From Amycolatopsis coloradensis (lineage in GTDB: Bacteria; Actinomycetota; Actinomycetes; Mycobacteriales; Pseudonocardiaceae): a stretch of 64,000 bases of DNA. The stretch spans positions 3,857,860 to 3,921,859 of the forward strand of contig NZ_CP150484.1 in NCBI RefSeq assembly GCF_037997115.1, given 5' to 3'. Both the position numbers and the translations under genes were made by a program. Of this stretch, positions 34,649 through 44,800 are shown piece by piece. Every line of letters starts with the position of its first letter. Position 1 is the first letter of the stretch. The notes under the pieces were generated by a model. It worked only from the letters and a program-made list of their open reading frames with translations, had not been told where the DNA came from and did no database searches.

Positions 34649-34695
34649 CCATGAGCAGCTGAACGGTCATTGCCGTTCGAGAAGAAGGAGTCGTC

Positions 34696-35154
34696 GTGTC
34701 GACTAAGTTCGATGCCGAAGCCATCGCGACCGCCGGCAAGAACATCGGTCAGCTGATGGATGACATGAGTGCCTTCGAGGCGCTGAAACAGAACTGGCCC
34801 AACGCCGGGAAGTTCAAGCTCGCGGTGTGGCTCGAGCGCGTCGTGGACGATCGGCGCAACGCCGTCGTGGCGCACGCCGAGCATCTCAAGATCGCTTTCG
34901 AAGAGATGGAAACGAAGCTCAAGGACATCGCGGAGCGATTCAAGAACACCGACGGGCAGAACGCCGAAGAGATCAAAAAGGTGATGGCCGGCCTCGAGGG
35001 CGCCGTGGTGCAGGCCGTCGGCGCCTACGACACCAACACCGAGAACCAGCAGCACAACTACACCGCGGACCCCGTCGGAACCGGGCCCAACGCCAACAAG
35101 CCGACCGACGGTGACGGATACAACGACAACCTGAACGACACGGTCACCACCTGA
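34696..35154 (+). CDS. WXG100-like protein with acidic Asn/Thr-rich tail
   Basis: The 152-aa product has an N-terminal four-helix-like region of about 110 residues with NWPNAGKF and AVWLERVVDD near the first turn, then a disordered C-terminal tail (YTADPVGTGPNANK). It is likely another T7SS substrate or chaperone-type partner for the following large repeat protein. GTG 34,696 with AAGGAG is the start. It resembles WXG100 proteins in length and helicity more than in motif, so the family assignment is tentative. Confidence 0.6.
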   Translation: MSTKFDAEAIATAGKNIGQLMDDMSAFEALKQNWPNAGKFKLAVWLERVVDDRRNAVVAHAEHLKIAFEEMETKLKDIAERFKNTDGQNAEEIKKVMAGLEGAVVQAVGAYDTNTENQQHNYTADPVGTGPNANKPTDGDGYNDNLNDTVTT

Positions 35155-35241
35155 CAACAGAGCCGGGAAAGGAACCGGGCGGTCCGCGCGGATTCGCGTC
35201 TGTCGACCTCGGTGCTGGCTGTCTAGATAGGAAACTCTGGC

Positions 35242-38013
35242 ATGTCCGAATCCACTGTTAGGCCTACGCTGGTCGGTCAGTACGCGGTCCCGGCGCCCGT
35301 GCTCGACCCGGCCTATTTCTCGACGCTGGAATCGCTCGAATCCGCCGTCAGCGACCTGGTCAACGCTGCCGACGGTTCGGCCACCACCGCTTGGTACGAA
35401 CTCGAGAAGGACATCAAGGCCGCCGAGGTGGCGCTGGCGTCCGTCAACGAGAAGTTCGCCAAACAGATCAAGGCGGTCGGGGATGCCTTGGAAGGTGACA
35501 CGGGTGAGGCGTTCCGGAAGTACGCCACCGCGATCCTCGACACCAGCGAACAAGTCTATGACACGTTGATGGGCAAGCAGTTCGGCACGAACATGGGCAA
35601 CATCGGCCGTGCCATCCAGAATTTCGTCACCACCTGGTGGCAACTGCAGAAAATCGGAAAAGAGGTCTACGAGCAACGGGTCTCCGCCTTGCGGGCAGAT
35701 ACCCAGCGGAAGATCCAGGCCGCCGAGTCGACCGCCGAGATCGCCGCGCACACGGCGAACCTGGCGACCGGGCTGGTCACGATCAAAACGACTTCGGACG
35801 CTGCTTTGCTGAAGGATCTGCAAAACGCGTTGGGTACGCTCGGAAGCGCCTACAACGCGCGTGCCGCGGACCTGGTCCCGCTCTACATCTCCGATGGCGA
35901 CACGACCACCGCGGCGCCCCAGGACAGCTATCAGGCTCAGGCGGGGCAGCCTCAGCCGGAGCAGCAGCAGACGCGGACCGCGTACCTTACGAAAGTGCCG
36001 GATCGGCGGGATCAGCCGGTCTCACAGCAGCCGACGCAGACCGGGGACGCGGAGCAACAGACTCCCGGAGACCCGACGGCATCGCAGAACAACGCGGAAC
36101 TCGCTTCCGGCGCGCAACCCGATTCCGGACTGAAGCCCTCGCTGGAGGCGGTACCCACCGAAAGTGCCGTTCCCGGTTCGGTCACTCCTGGGCTGACTCC
36201 GGCCACAGGCGGAAGCGATGGGCTCGGCGGGCCGGGTCAGGCCAACGGTTCGCAGGCCGGCGGCGTGTCTCCTGAAGCGCAAGCGGCTTTGGGTGACGCG
36301 AAACAGGCGGCGGGCGATGCCATCGATGATTTGACCTCACAGACGGAGGACCCGGCCCGCAAGGAAGCCCTCCAGGACGCCAAGGAAGCCGCCCAGGGCG
36401 CCATCGACGGCCTCACGGATGGAGCGCCTGGCGGCGAGACCGGCGGCTCCGCGGGCACCGAAGGCGGGCTCGATCCGGGCGCCGGCGCCGGCGCCGGCGC
36501 GGGTGTAGGCGGTGGGCTCGGTTCGCCGATGCCGGGCCTGGCGGATGCGAAGAAGGCCGCGGGCAAGGCGATCGACGAACTGGGCAAGAAGACCGACGAC
36601 CCGAAGCGCCAGCAGGCTCTGGAGGACGCGAAGAAGGCCGCGGAAGACGCCATCGACGGGCTCACCAGCCCGACGGCGCCCGGTGCACTCACCGGTGGGC
36701 CGGGTGAACCCTCCGCCGACGAGGCCAAGGAGGCCGTCGGCGGCGCGATCGACGACCTCGCGAAGGCCGGTGATTCCGAGGCACGTCAGCAAGCCCTCGA
36801 AGACGCCAAGAAGGCCGCATCGGATGCCGTCGACGGCATCACCGGCGGGGGAACCGGCGCGGAGATGCAGGACGCGGCGGGCAAGGCGATCGACGACCTC
36901 ATCGGCGGCACCGACGATCCCGAGCGCAAAGCAGCCCTCGAAGAGGCCAAGAACGCCGCGAACGACGCGATCGACAAAATGACCCCGCCGGATCTGGGCG
37001 ACGCCAAGCAGGCCGCGCAAGACGCCATCGGCGACCTGGCTCGACCGGGTGATACCGAGGCGCGGCAGCAGGCACTCGACGACGCGAAGAACGCCGCGTC
37101 GGATGCCGTCGACGGCATCCTGGGCCAGGACGGAACCGATCCCGCGGCCGCGGCCGACCGCGCGCAGCTGCTCGACGCGAAGGAAGCGGCGGGCAAGGCG
37201 ATCGACGACCTCATCGGCGACACCGACGATCCCGAGCGCAAAACAGCTCTCGAGGACGCCAAGGACGCGATGAGTTCGGCGATCGACGAGATGGCCGCCC
37301 CGGAGCACTTCCAGCAGGTGCAGGACGCGAAGCTGGCCGCGGAGCGGGCGATCGACGGCCTCGGCACTTCGAGTGACGATGCTCAGCGACAGCAGGCCTT
37401 GGACGCGGCGAAATCGGCCGCGAACGAGGCGATCGACCGGATCAACGACTCGCCCGACCTCACCGGCCCCGAGCACGACCAGGCGCTGGCGCAGGCGAGG
37501 GAAGACGCGGCCAAGGCGATCGACGGTCTGGCTCGGCCCGACGACACGCCCGCCGAACGCCAGGAACTCGCCGATGCGAAGGCGGCCGCCAACAGAGCCA
37601 TCGACGCCATCGGCGGCGCGCAGGGCGGCAGTGGTGGCGGCAGCGCGATGCGCGACTTCCTGGAGCCGTCGGCACCTGGCCAGGGAAACGTGGCCGGCGG
37701 AGCCGGCGCCGGAGGAGCACCCGCCACCGCGGGAGGCCCGCCGCCGGGCAAGTTCGACACCCAGCCTCTCTCCGCCGGTGCTCCGGTCAACACGCAGGGC
37801 GGCCCGCCCCTGTCGGCCGTACCCGGTGGGCTCGGCGCAGGTCAGCAGGGCGGTATGCCGATGGGCCCGATGGGCGGCGCTCCCATGGGCGGTGGCGGCG
37901 CCGGCGGCGGCCAGGGCGAGAAGGAACGGGAACCGCAGATCTGGATCCAGGCCGAGCAGGGCGCCTGGGGCGAGAACGACGACTCGCAGAATCCCGTTCT
38001 GGGCAAGAACTGA
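35242..38013 (+). CDS. 923-aa alanine-rich repeat protein, probable T7SS substrate
   Basis: Residues 1-210 form a helical domain of the size of WXG/LXG targeting modules (WYELEKDIKAAEVAL, DTGEAFRKYATAILDTS). Residues 220-345 are a Gln/Pro/Thr-rich disordered linker. Residues about 349-793 are eight double units of DAK-x-AA-x2-AID-x-L followed by DDP-x-R-x2-ALEDAK. Residues about 795-923 are Gly/Pro-rich, with runs such as GAPMGGGGAGGG. There is no Sec signal, so export through the ESX system is likely. The helical repeats recall DUF1542/FIVAR-type bundles of large Gram-positive surface proteins (Ebh) but that is shape, not proven homology. Confidence 0.75.
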   Translation: MSESTVRPTLVGQYAVPAPVLDPAYFSTLESLESAVSDLVNAADGSATTAWYELEKDIKAAEVALASVNEKFAKQIKAVGDALEGDTGEAFRKYATAILDTSEQVYDTLMGKQFGTNMGNIGRAIQNFVTTWWQLQKIGKEVYEQRVSALRADTQRKIQAAESTAEIAAHTANLATGLVTIKTTSDAALLKDLQNALGTLGSAYNARAADLVPLYISDGDTTTAAPQDSYQAQAGQPQPEQQQTRTAYLTKVPDRRDQPVSQQPTQTGDAEQQTPGDPTASQNNAELASGAQPDSGLKPSLEAVPTESAVPGSVTPGLTPATGGSDGLGGPGQANGSQAGGVSPEAQAALGDAKQAAGDAIDDLTSQTEDPARKEALQDAKEAAQGAIDGLTDGAPGGETGGSAGTEGGLDPGAGAGAGAGVGGGLGSPMPGLADAKKAAGKAIDELGKKTDDPKRQQALEDAKKAAEDAIDGLTSPTAPGALTGGPGEPSADEAKEAVGGAIDDLAKAGDSEARQQALEDAKKAASDAVDGITGGGTGAEMQDAAGKAIDDLIGGTDDPERKAALEEAKNAANDAIDKMTPPDLGDAKQAAQDAIGDLARPGDTEARQQALDDAKNAASDAVDGILGQDGTDPAAAADRAQLLDAKEAAGKAIDDLIGDTDDPERKTALEDAKDAMSSAIDEMAAPEHFQQVQDAKLAAERAIDGLGTSSDDAQRQQALDAAKSAANEAIDRINDSPDLTGPEHDQALAQAREDAAKAIDGLARPDDTPAERQELADAKAAANRAIDAIGGAQGGSGGGSAMRDFLEPSAPGQGNVAGGAGAGGAPATAGGPPPGKFDTQPLSAGAPVNTQGGPPLSAVPGGLGAGQQGGMPMGPMGGAPMGGGGAGGGQGEKEREPQIWIQAEQGAWGENDDSQNPVLGKN
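36286..37620 (+). repeat. Eight divergent tandem units of about 45 aa (coding)
   Basis: The units pair two 14-residue helices, DAKxAAxxAIDxL, joined by an acidic DDPxRxxAL turn. They differ enough at DNA level to be old, but the DAK and AID positions are nearly invariant. Confidence 0.85.
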
Positions 38014-38426
38014 TCCCGATCCTCGGTCCCGGCGCCTCACGTCGGTGGGCCCGGCACCCCTGGAGTTGTTCGACGTCGAGTCCCGAAGGCCACCTCTGCG
38101 GCATTCAACGCCCAGAAGGTGGCCTTCGGCACGTTCCGCCCGACCATGAGCGGTGACCGAACGTCGCCGAAACCCGCGGAATCCTCGCGTGCTACTCACC
38201 TTGAGTGACGAATTGGGTGCTTGCGGCCAAGTCGAGGAGGTCTTCGAGGGAGGTAAGGGCAACAAGCGCGAGAAAAGGGCCTCGGGACGCTCTTCACATT
38301 GGTACTGGGCCGAACGTGTGTAACCGTGGATCGTCGACCATCGTCCGTCCCGAGGAATCAGAGCCGGCGGATTCCACGGTGGGCGACCGGACACAAAGGA
38401 CAGAACGATCGAGGAGCGGAGGAAGG
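38014..38426. promoter_or_regulatory. Intergenic region with hairpin and promoter of the WXG/giant operon
   Basis: The 413 bp contain no supportable gene. A hairpin at 38,083-38,129 probably ends the upstream transcript, and the remainder must hold the promoter of the WXG100/giant pair. An in-frame extension back to 38,205 encodes Arg-rich sequence and is not counted. Confidence 0.5.
38083..38129 (+). terminator. Hairpin terminator after the repeat protein
   Basis: Perfect 13-bp arms CCGAAGGCCACCT (38,083-38,095) and AGGTGGCCTTCGG (38,117-38,129) with a 21-base loop. No T-tract follows; similar GAAGGCCACC palindromes are, from memory, common between Amycolatopsis genes. Confidence 0.6.
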
Positions 38427-38753
38427 ATGGCCGAGACATTCCGGCTGGACCCGGAGGGAGCGTCCGCCGCCGCCGCGCGACTGGGTGCTCTCGGGGAGAT
38501 GCTGCAGGACTCGCTGCGCGTTCTCGAAGGCACGCTCGATGATCACCACGGGTGCTGGGGTAAAGACGACATCGGTAAGGCGTTCGCCAACAATTACGTG
38601 GGGCCTTCGGACGAGGCCCGGCAGGGGGCGCGCGCGGCGGCCGAAGGCACTGTCCAGCTCGAAGACGGTATCAAGAAGAGCGTCGAGGTTTTGAAGGATC
38701 TGGATCAGGCGAGTGCCGCGCGGATCGACGCGTCGACCGGACAGGGCAGTTGA
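38427..38753 (+). CDS. WXG100-like T7SS target protein
   Basis: The 108-aa protein has the central motif CWGKDDIGKAFANNY (WG-x-DD-IG-x-AF), typical of the actinobacterial WXG100 subfamily found just before giant T7SS proteins. It is preceded by a strong GGAGGAAGG and lies 81 bp before the giant gene. It probably forms a heterodimer with the N-terminal WXG100-like domain of that giant to make the bipartite export signal; that is inferred from gene order. Confidence 0.85.
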   Translation: MAETFRLDPEGASAAAARLGALGEMLQDSLRVLEGTLDDHHGCWGKDDIGKAFANNYVGPSDEARQGARAAAEGTVQLEDGIKKSVEVLKDLDQASAARIDASTGQGS

Positions 38754-38834
38754 TCCCGGCAGGGTAGCCACCGGTGGGTCTCCAGTTCGCGGAGGCATGA
38801 CTCGGCTGTTTGAGGGAAAACCAGGGGAGATGAG

Positions 38835-41800
38835 GTGAAGGAGAGCTCAGGCGCAGGCGGTGGTGATCAGCGGCCGATGCACGGCACTGACGAGACCACC
38901 CAGCTGCCGCCGAGTCTCCAGCACTTCTTCAAGGTCGTCCTGGGTATGGAGTGGCCGGAAGGCAGCGAGGGCGGGCTGAAAGCCATCGGTCACGCCTGGT
39001 CGGTGTTCCATGCGGATCTCGACAGAGTCGTCGATGAGCTCCCCTCGGTGGCAGGCCGGCTGGATCGGTCGTTCGACGGCGAGACGGCGTCGAAGATCCT
39101 GGGTTTCATCCAGGGTGATCTGACGGCGGGTCTCGAGCAGTTGAAGGTCCAGGCGGCGGGGTTCGAGAAGCAGGCGAAAAACGCCGCGGCCGACATTCAG
39201 AAAAGCAAGATCATGTTGATCACGTTCGCGGCGTTGACGCTCGCGGCGATCATTCAACTGTTGTCGACGTTGTTCGGCGCGATCTTCGTTCCCGTGGTGC
39301 AGGTGGCTGCTCGTCTCACCATTCAGGGGATCCTCCAGCTGTTGAAGGCGAAGTTGAGTCAGCTCACCGTGCAACAGGTGGGTAGTCAGTTGTGGAAGCT
39401 GAGCTCGACGGCGGCGAAGTGGGCGGCGGGCGGTGCGGGGCTCATGGTCGCCGTGGACGGCGGTATCCAGGGTGTTCAGATCGCGACGGATGGCCGGGAC
39501 GGGTGGGATACCGAGTCGCTGAAGGGGTCGGCGATCGGTGGCGCGATCGGCGGTGTGGCGGGTGGTGTGTTCCACGGTGCGGCCAGGGGAGTGGGGAGCT
39601 TCTTCTCGAAGGAGATCCGGCATCAGCTGCCGCGAGGATGGCAGAAGACGTTCGATATCGCGGGCCCGTCGGCTTACGCGCTGGGCCAGGTGGCCATGGT
39701 GGCCTTCAGCAATCCCTTGGTGTTCCTCGCGCTCAAGGACGAAGAGGGGGTGATGTGGGAAGGCATTCTGGGCGCGCTGTCCGGTCCCGGGGATGGGGGG
39801 AAGGGCGGGGGTGTCACCGGCCAGGGCGCCGCGGTGATGGGGCAGTCGTTCTTGGACAAGCTGGATCAGCTGGGACTCGGGTGGCTCAAGCCTGCCGCGG
39901 CGTCGTTGCCCGGTAATGGTGAAACCACCGCCGAGGGCGAGGATAAGGCCGCTGTCGCGGCGGAAGAGGAGCCGGATCCCGAGAGCAGGCGGGGCTCGGA
40001 GCAGTTGCCGCCCTATACCGAGTCGGCGGATGAGGCGCCTCAGGTCGTCGGGGAATCGCAGAAGCGACCGCTGGTCATTCCCGAACCCGGTGCTGCCCCG
40101 GCCGCGCAAGCGACCGATGGTGTCGCGGATGGCGCGCGTGAGATCACGTCTCCTGCCCGGACTCCATTGGGGACGGTGTTCGGTTCCGAACCTGCTGTAC
40201 AGCAGGCTGTTCCGACCGAGAGTGCCGGTCAGCCGGACTTGCGGGAGTTTCTCGGAGGCGGGGAGGCGGCGCCTGCGCAGGGAGAGGCGGCAGCGCATGT
40301 TCCCGCCGTGCCGCAGGTTCCGGCAACGGGCCCGGAGCCCACGGTCGGTGGGCGCACTGGTGACACGTCGAGTCCTGGGGTAACCGAGGGTGCCGCCACG
40401 GGGGCGCGCGGGGACAGTGTCCCGCAGGATGGTCGTCACGGGCAGACGGCCGGTTCGGCCCAGCCGTCGACGCTGCCCTCGAACGTGACCGGCCAGCCGG
40501 ATGCGGGCACTGGGTCTCCCGGGAACGCCGAGGCCGCGCCGGTGGGTCAACAGGCCAGCGGGGACACGCGTTCGTCCGCAGCGCCGGCGAACCGGCAAAC
40601 CGGTGATGATTCCCGTGGCGTGACCGGTGGAACGCCGTCCACCCAGGAGCGGGCGGCCGGCTCTTCACAGCCGGCGGTGGTGTCGGGCGGCCAGCCTGCC
40701 GGAACAGCCAACACACCTCCTTCGGGCCAGAGTCATAGCCAGCCACGCGCGGAGTCGGCCGCTGCCGGTCAGCCCCAGGATCAGAATCCGGCGAACAGCC
40801 GGGCGGCTCGTCCGGACGTCGCGGTGGAGAGCCGGCCGCAGACCCAGTCCCAGGCGGGCGGCGAGCCGTCGTCTGCCGCGCGTGCCTCGGATCGGCAGAG
40901 CGCGGCGTCGTCCCTGGCACCGGATCGCGTTCCGGCGACCGCATCCGGAACCTCGGCGCAGCCGGGCCGTCCGGTGACGACGGCAGGTGCTCCGGACGTC
41001 ACCGTGCCGTCGCGACCGGCCGGCGAGTCGTCGTCCGCCGCGCGTGTCTCGGATCGGCAGAGCGCGCCGTCGTCCCCGGCCGCGGCACCGGATCGTGCTT
41101 CGGTGACCGCATCCGGAACCTCGGCGCCGTCGGGCCGTCCGGTGACGACGGCAGGTGCTCCGGACGCCACCCTGCCGTCGCGACCGGCCGGCGAGTCGTC
41201 GCAGGCGGCGTCCCCAGCGGGAACCGGGGACCGGGGAAAGCCCGCAGCTCGGCTGGAAACGGCGGAGGCGAGCCCTTCAGGGAACCGGACTCGTGCGAGC
41301 GGCGACGACTCTGCCCCGCAACGGCCGGACACGTCGAAGTCCCCGGCCGCGCAGACGCAGTCTCGTGCCGGCGAAGACGGAGCGTCCCGCCGCCGGCCGG
41401 GTGTCGTGAAACCCGAGGCGCCCTTGTCGTCGCGGGAAGGCGTGGGCTCGGGGCCCGCGCCGGAAAGGGCCACGCCTCGGACGACGGCCGGGCCTCGATC
41501 GGGCGCCGCCGAATCGTTCACCCCGAAGGAATCCGCGCGTTCCTCGGCCGAGAGCACGACATCGCCGCGGATTCCCGAGCGCTCGACCGGCTCGGCGGCG
41601 ACGGTGGTGCCGGGTGTGGGGTCGGTGGGTGATCCGGTGTTGTTGTCGGATGTGGTGGGGGTTGGGTTGGAGGAGGTGGAGTTTGTTGCGTTGAGGGATG
41701 GTGGGGGGCGTGAGGTGGGGGTGTTTTTTCCGTTGGTTGTGGGTGAGGTTGAGGTGGTGCGGTCGGCGTTTGTGGCGGGTGCTGGTGGGGTGGGTGTGTA

Positions 41801-44800
41801 TTCGGTGGTGGGTCATGGTGGGGATGGTGGTTTTTCGGTTCGGCGTAGGTCGGATGGTGTGGTGGTGAAGTTGGATGGGGCTGGGGTTTATCGGTTGTTG
41901 AGTAGTCGGGTGTTGCCGGGTGGTGGTGGGTGGCGGGTTGTGCCGGAGTTGGTGGTGCTGAGTTGCCGGGTGGATGATCCGGTGGCGGGTGGGTTGCTCG
42001 GCAGGGTGCGGGAATTGGCGCGGCGGGAGGGGTACGAGGGCGGTGTTTCGGGTCCGACGGGCCGGGTTCGGGTATGGGACGACGGCCGGGTCGAGAATTT
42101 GGACAGCGACACTTCCAGGGATGGCAGCGAGGGCGCGCGATATGTGGATCTCGCCTCGCCGGAGCTGCCCCGACAGGAAACAGCGGCTGGGCCGAGCCAT
42201 GCCCTCGAAGGCCCCTTCCCGCTTCCGGAAGCACGAGCCGAATCACGGGTGGCGCCGGGCAAGAACAGCACTGTGCCGGCCACCACGGCGGAGGCGCGTT
42301 GGTCCGCGAGTCCGTCCATGTCCGACAGGCCGGAGTTGTCGGAGACGGATCGGGCTTCGCTGCATGGTTTGGCGGAACTTCTTGTCCGGGACTTCCCGCT
42401 CCGGCCCGGCGTAGAGCCATGGGATGTCCGGCTGCGGGTGACAGCCGGCGTCTTGTGGCTTCAGCGGCAAGGCCGGACTCTGTTCGCGCTGATGGAACAG
42501 GGTTTGCGAGCGGCCCTGATCGAGCGTGGTGTCGATCCGGAGCTGCTGCGATTCGACTTCGATCATATCGAGGACGCGGCGCGGGGAAACAGTTCTTCCA
42601 GTATCGAGATCGTCGTGCAAGAGACGTCGAAGCAGCCGATCGAGGCTTATCGCGCCGCCCGGAGTTTGGACCTGTTCTTCTTGCCACGTGACAAGGTTCT
42701 GCCGTGGGTTCATCGGCGTCGCCTGCGCTGGATGGTGGAGGGGCTGGCTCGCCGGGTGGCCGGCGACAGCGGCGACCAGAGCCGTCTGACGCTCTACCTG
42801 CGCAGTACGAAGGGCATGCTCCAAGACCGGAAGGACACGGTCACCTCCGAGGTGAACGCGGCGGTCCGGCAGGCGCTTCCCGGGGCCGCCGCCGACCAGA
42901 TCAAGACCTTCATCGATCAGCGCATCGAGTTCGTGCAGGAGGTATCCCTCAAGAGCACCGCGCTTTTCGCGAGGTTGACCGAACCCGGCCTTGTTCCTGC
43001 TCCCGCGTCCACCGCACTCTCGGCCGGAGGCTTGGTCGCCTTGCCCGCCGCTACCGCTGTCGACCGGCCCAGTTGGGGGGCCGACGCCTATAACCAAATC
43101 GTGGACGATTGGTGGGCGGGTCTTCCGGCGGTCGGTGAAATACGGTGGTCGTCGGAGGATGAGTGGAAGCTTGGCGCGTTGGTGGACCGGATCGCGCGGA
43201 CCTCGGCGGAGCTGGAGCGTGACGGCCGCGAGCCGGCGGATGTGCGGTTGCATCTGACGGACACTCCGGCACGGCGGGCGCGGCTCGGTCCCAGGTTGTT
43301 CGAGTCGCTGGCGAGGCGTCTGCGTGAAGCCATGCGGGCTCAGGGAATGGATGTGGACGCGGAGCGGTTCCCCTTCGATCGCTTGCAGAGCAGCGTACCC
43401 AAGGACGCGATGCCCAGCATCGCGATAACGGTGCACCTGTCACCGAACAGGCCGGCGTCGAACTACCGGGCGGCACGAAAGCTCCAGGTTCCCTTCTTCG
43501 CGCACAGCGCCGATATCTCACAGGCGTCGAGGCGTCGGCTGAGGTGGCTGGTGGAGGGCTTCGCCGCGCGGGTGAGGGACAACGCCGATCCGGGGAAGCC
43601 GTCCAGATTGCTCATCGAGCTGCGTTGCACGGAGAAGGGGAGCGAGGAGCGGGTCTCCACGATCACGGCCGTGGTGAACGAGGCCGTGCGGGCGGCGCTA
43701 CCGGACGCGTCCGACGAGATGATCAAGCGATTCATCGAGGGCCACATCGGACTCGCTCGGAGTACGTGGCGGAAGAGCCCGATGTTCCTCCTGGACATCG
43801 AGGGCCCGGAGCACGCCTTGGATGACAGTGGGGACCGGCAACTCGCGCGTTCCTCGAGCGGTGAGACTCGCGTGTCCGGCGCGGAGTCCGCCACCCGCCC
43901 GGCGGAACATCCGCCGTCGACGGAAACGGTGTCCGGACAGCCGATGCGGGACTGGGAGCCCGCACTGCTCGAAGAGCATATGGACTTCGAGCACACGCAC
44001 GTCGGGCAGAGGGAAGAACCTGGGCAGGACGTTTCGGCAGAGCAGGTCCATGAGGACTTCGGTGCGGCGGAATCGTCGAGGAACGCGCCGGTACCGCCGG
44101 GCACCGAGGGTGCGGTTCGTTTCGGAGAGCCGATTCCTGACGATCCTGATATGGCGTTGTCGGTGGAGGGAAGCGAATCGTCCGAAAACGACGTACCCGT
44201 GATCCCGCTGCCCGCATCCGCGAGGCCGCTCCTGCACAACACCCGCCTGGGCATCGAAACCTTGGAGAACGCGCCGCTGGTGGGTCGTTGGGCCGTACCG
44301 GCGGACAGAAACAACCCGATGTCGTTGTCGGAAGCGGATCAAGCCTCCTTGGCACACTTGGCCGAGAACCTCGTTGGTGAGCTGTCACTCCTGCCGGGAC
44401 AGGAGCCCTGGGACGTCAGGCTGCATGTGCACGACACCGTCTACTGGCTCAAGAACCACGCCGAGGCGTTGTTCGACCTGATGGATCGGTCGTTGCGTAC
44501 CGCCCTGCTCGATCGTGGGGTCGATCCGGAGCTGCTTCGGTTCGAATTCGATCGCGTCGAGCACACCGTCATCCCAAAGCCTCGTCGCGGTTTGTCGATC
44601 ACGGTGCACCGGACGCCGAACCGGTCCGTGCAGTCCTATCGGGACGCTTCCAGTCTCGCCCTCTCCTTCCTCCCTCGCGGCAAGGCGCTCTTCGCCGTCG
44701 AGAGCCGCCGGCTGCGATGGATGGTGAGTGGCCTGGTCCAACGAGTGACCGAGAACGGCACTGATCCGAGCCGTCTTGTGCTGGAGCTGCGAAGTACCAC

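Noticed and set aside
33932-35154. C-terminal YxxxD/E secretion signals on the WXG100-like proteins
   Set aside because: Candidate tyrosines (for example YTADP, YDTNT, YVGPSD) do not have the acid at the right distance, so no signal is claimed.
36286-37620. CRISPR-like or satellite repeat array
   Set aside because: The periodicity is protein-level (helical units), spacing varies, and there are no short identical repeats with unique spacers.
38205-38426. N-terminal extension of the WXG100-like protein
   Set aside because: The frame is open but encodes Arg/Ser-rich sequence; WXG100 proteins are about 100 aa and a strong ribosome-binding site precedes ATG 38,427.
36337-38439. A 700-aa minus-strand frame opposite the repeat protein, and similar ones opposite the giant gene (49,548-52,388; 56,010-59,825; 52,653-54,692)
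   Set aside because: All mirror third-position GC of the plus-strand genes, start without ribosome-binding sites, and have no recognisable domains.
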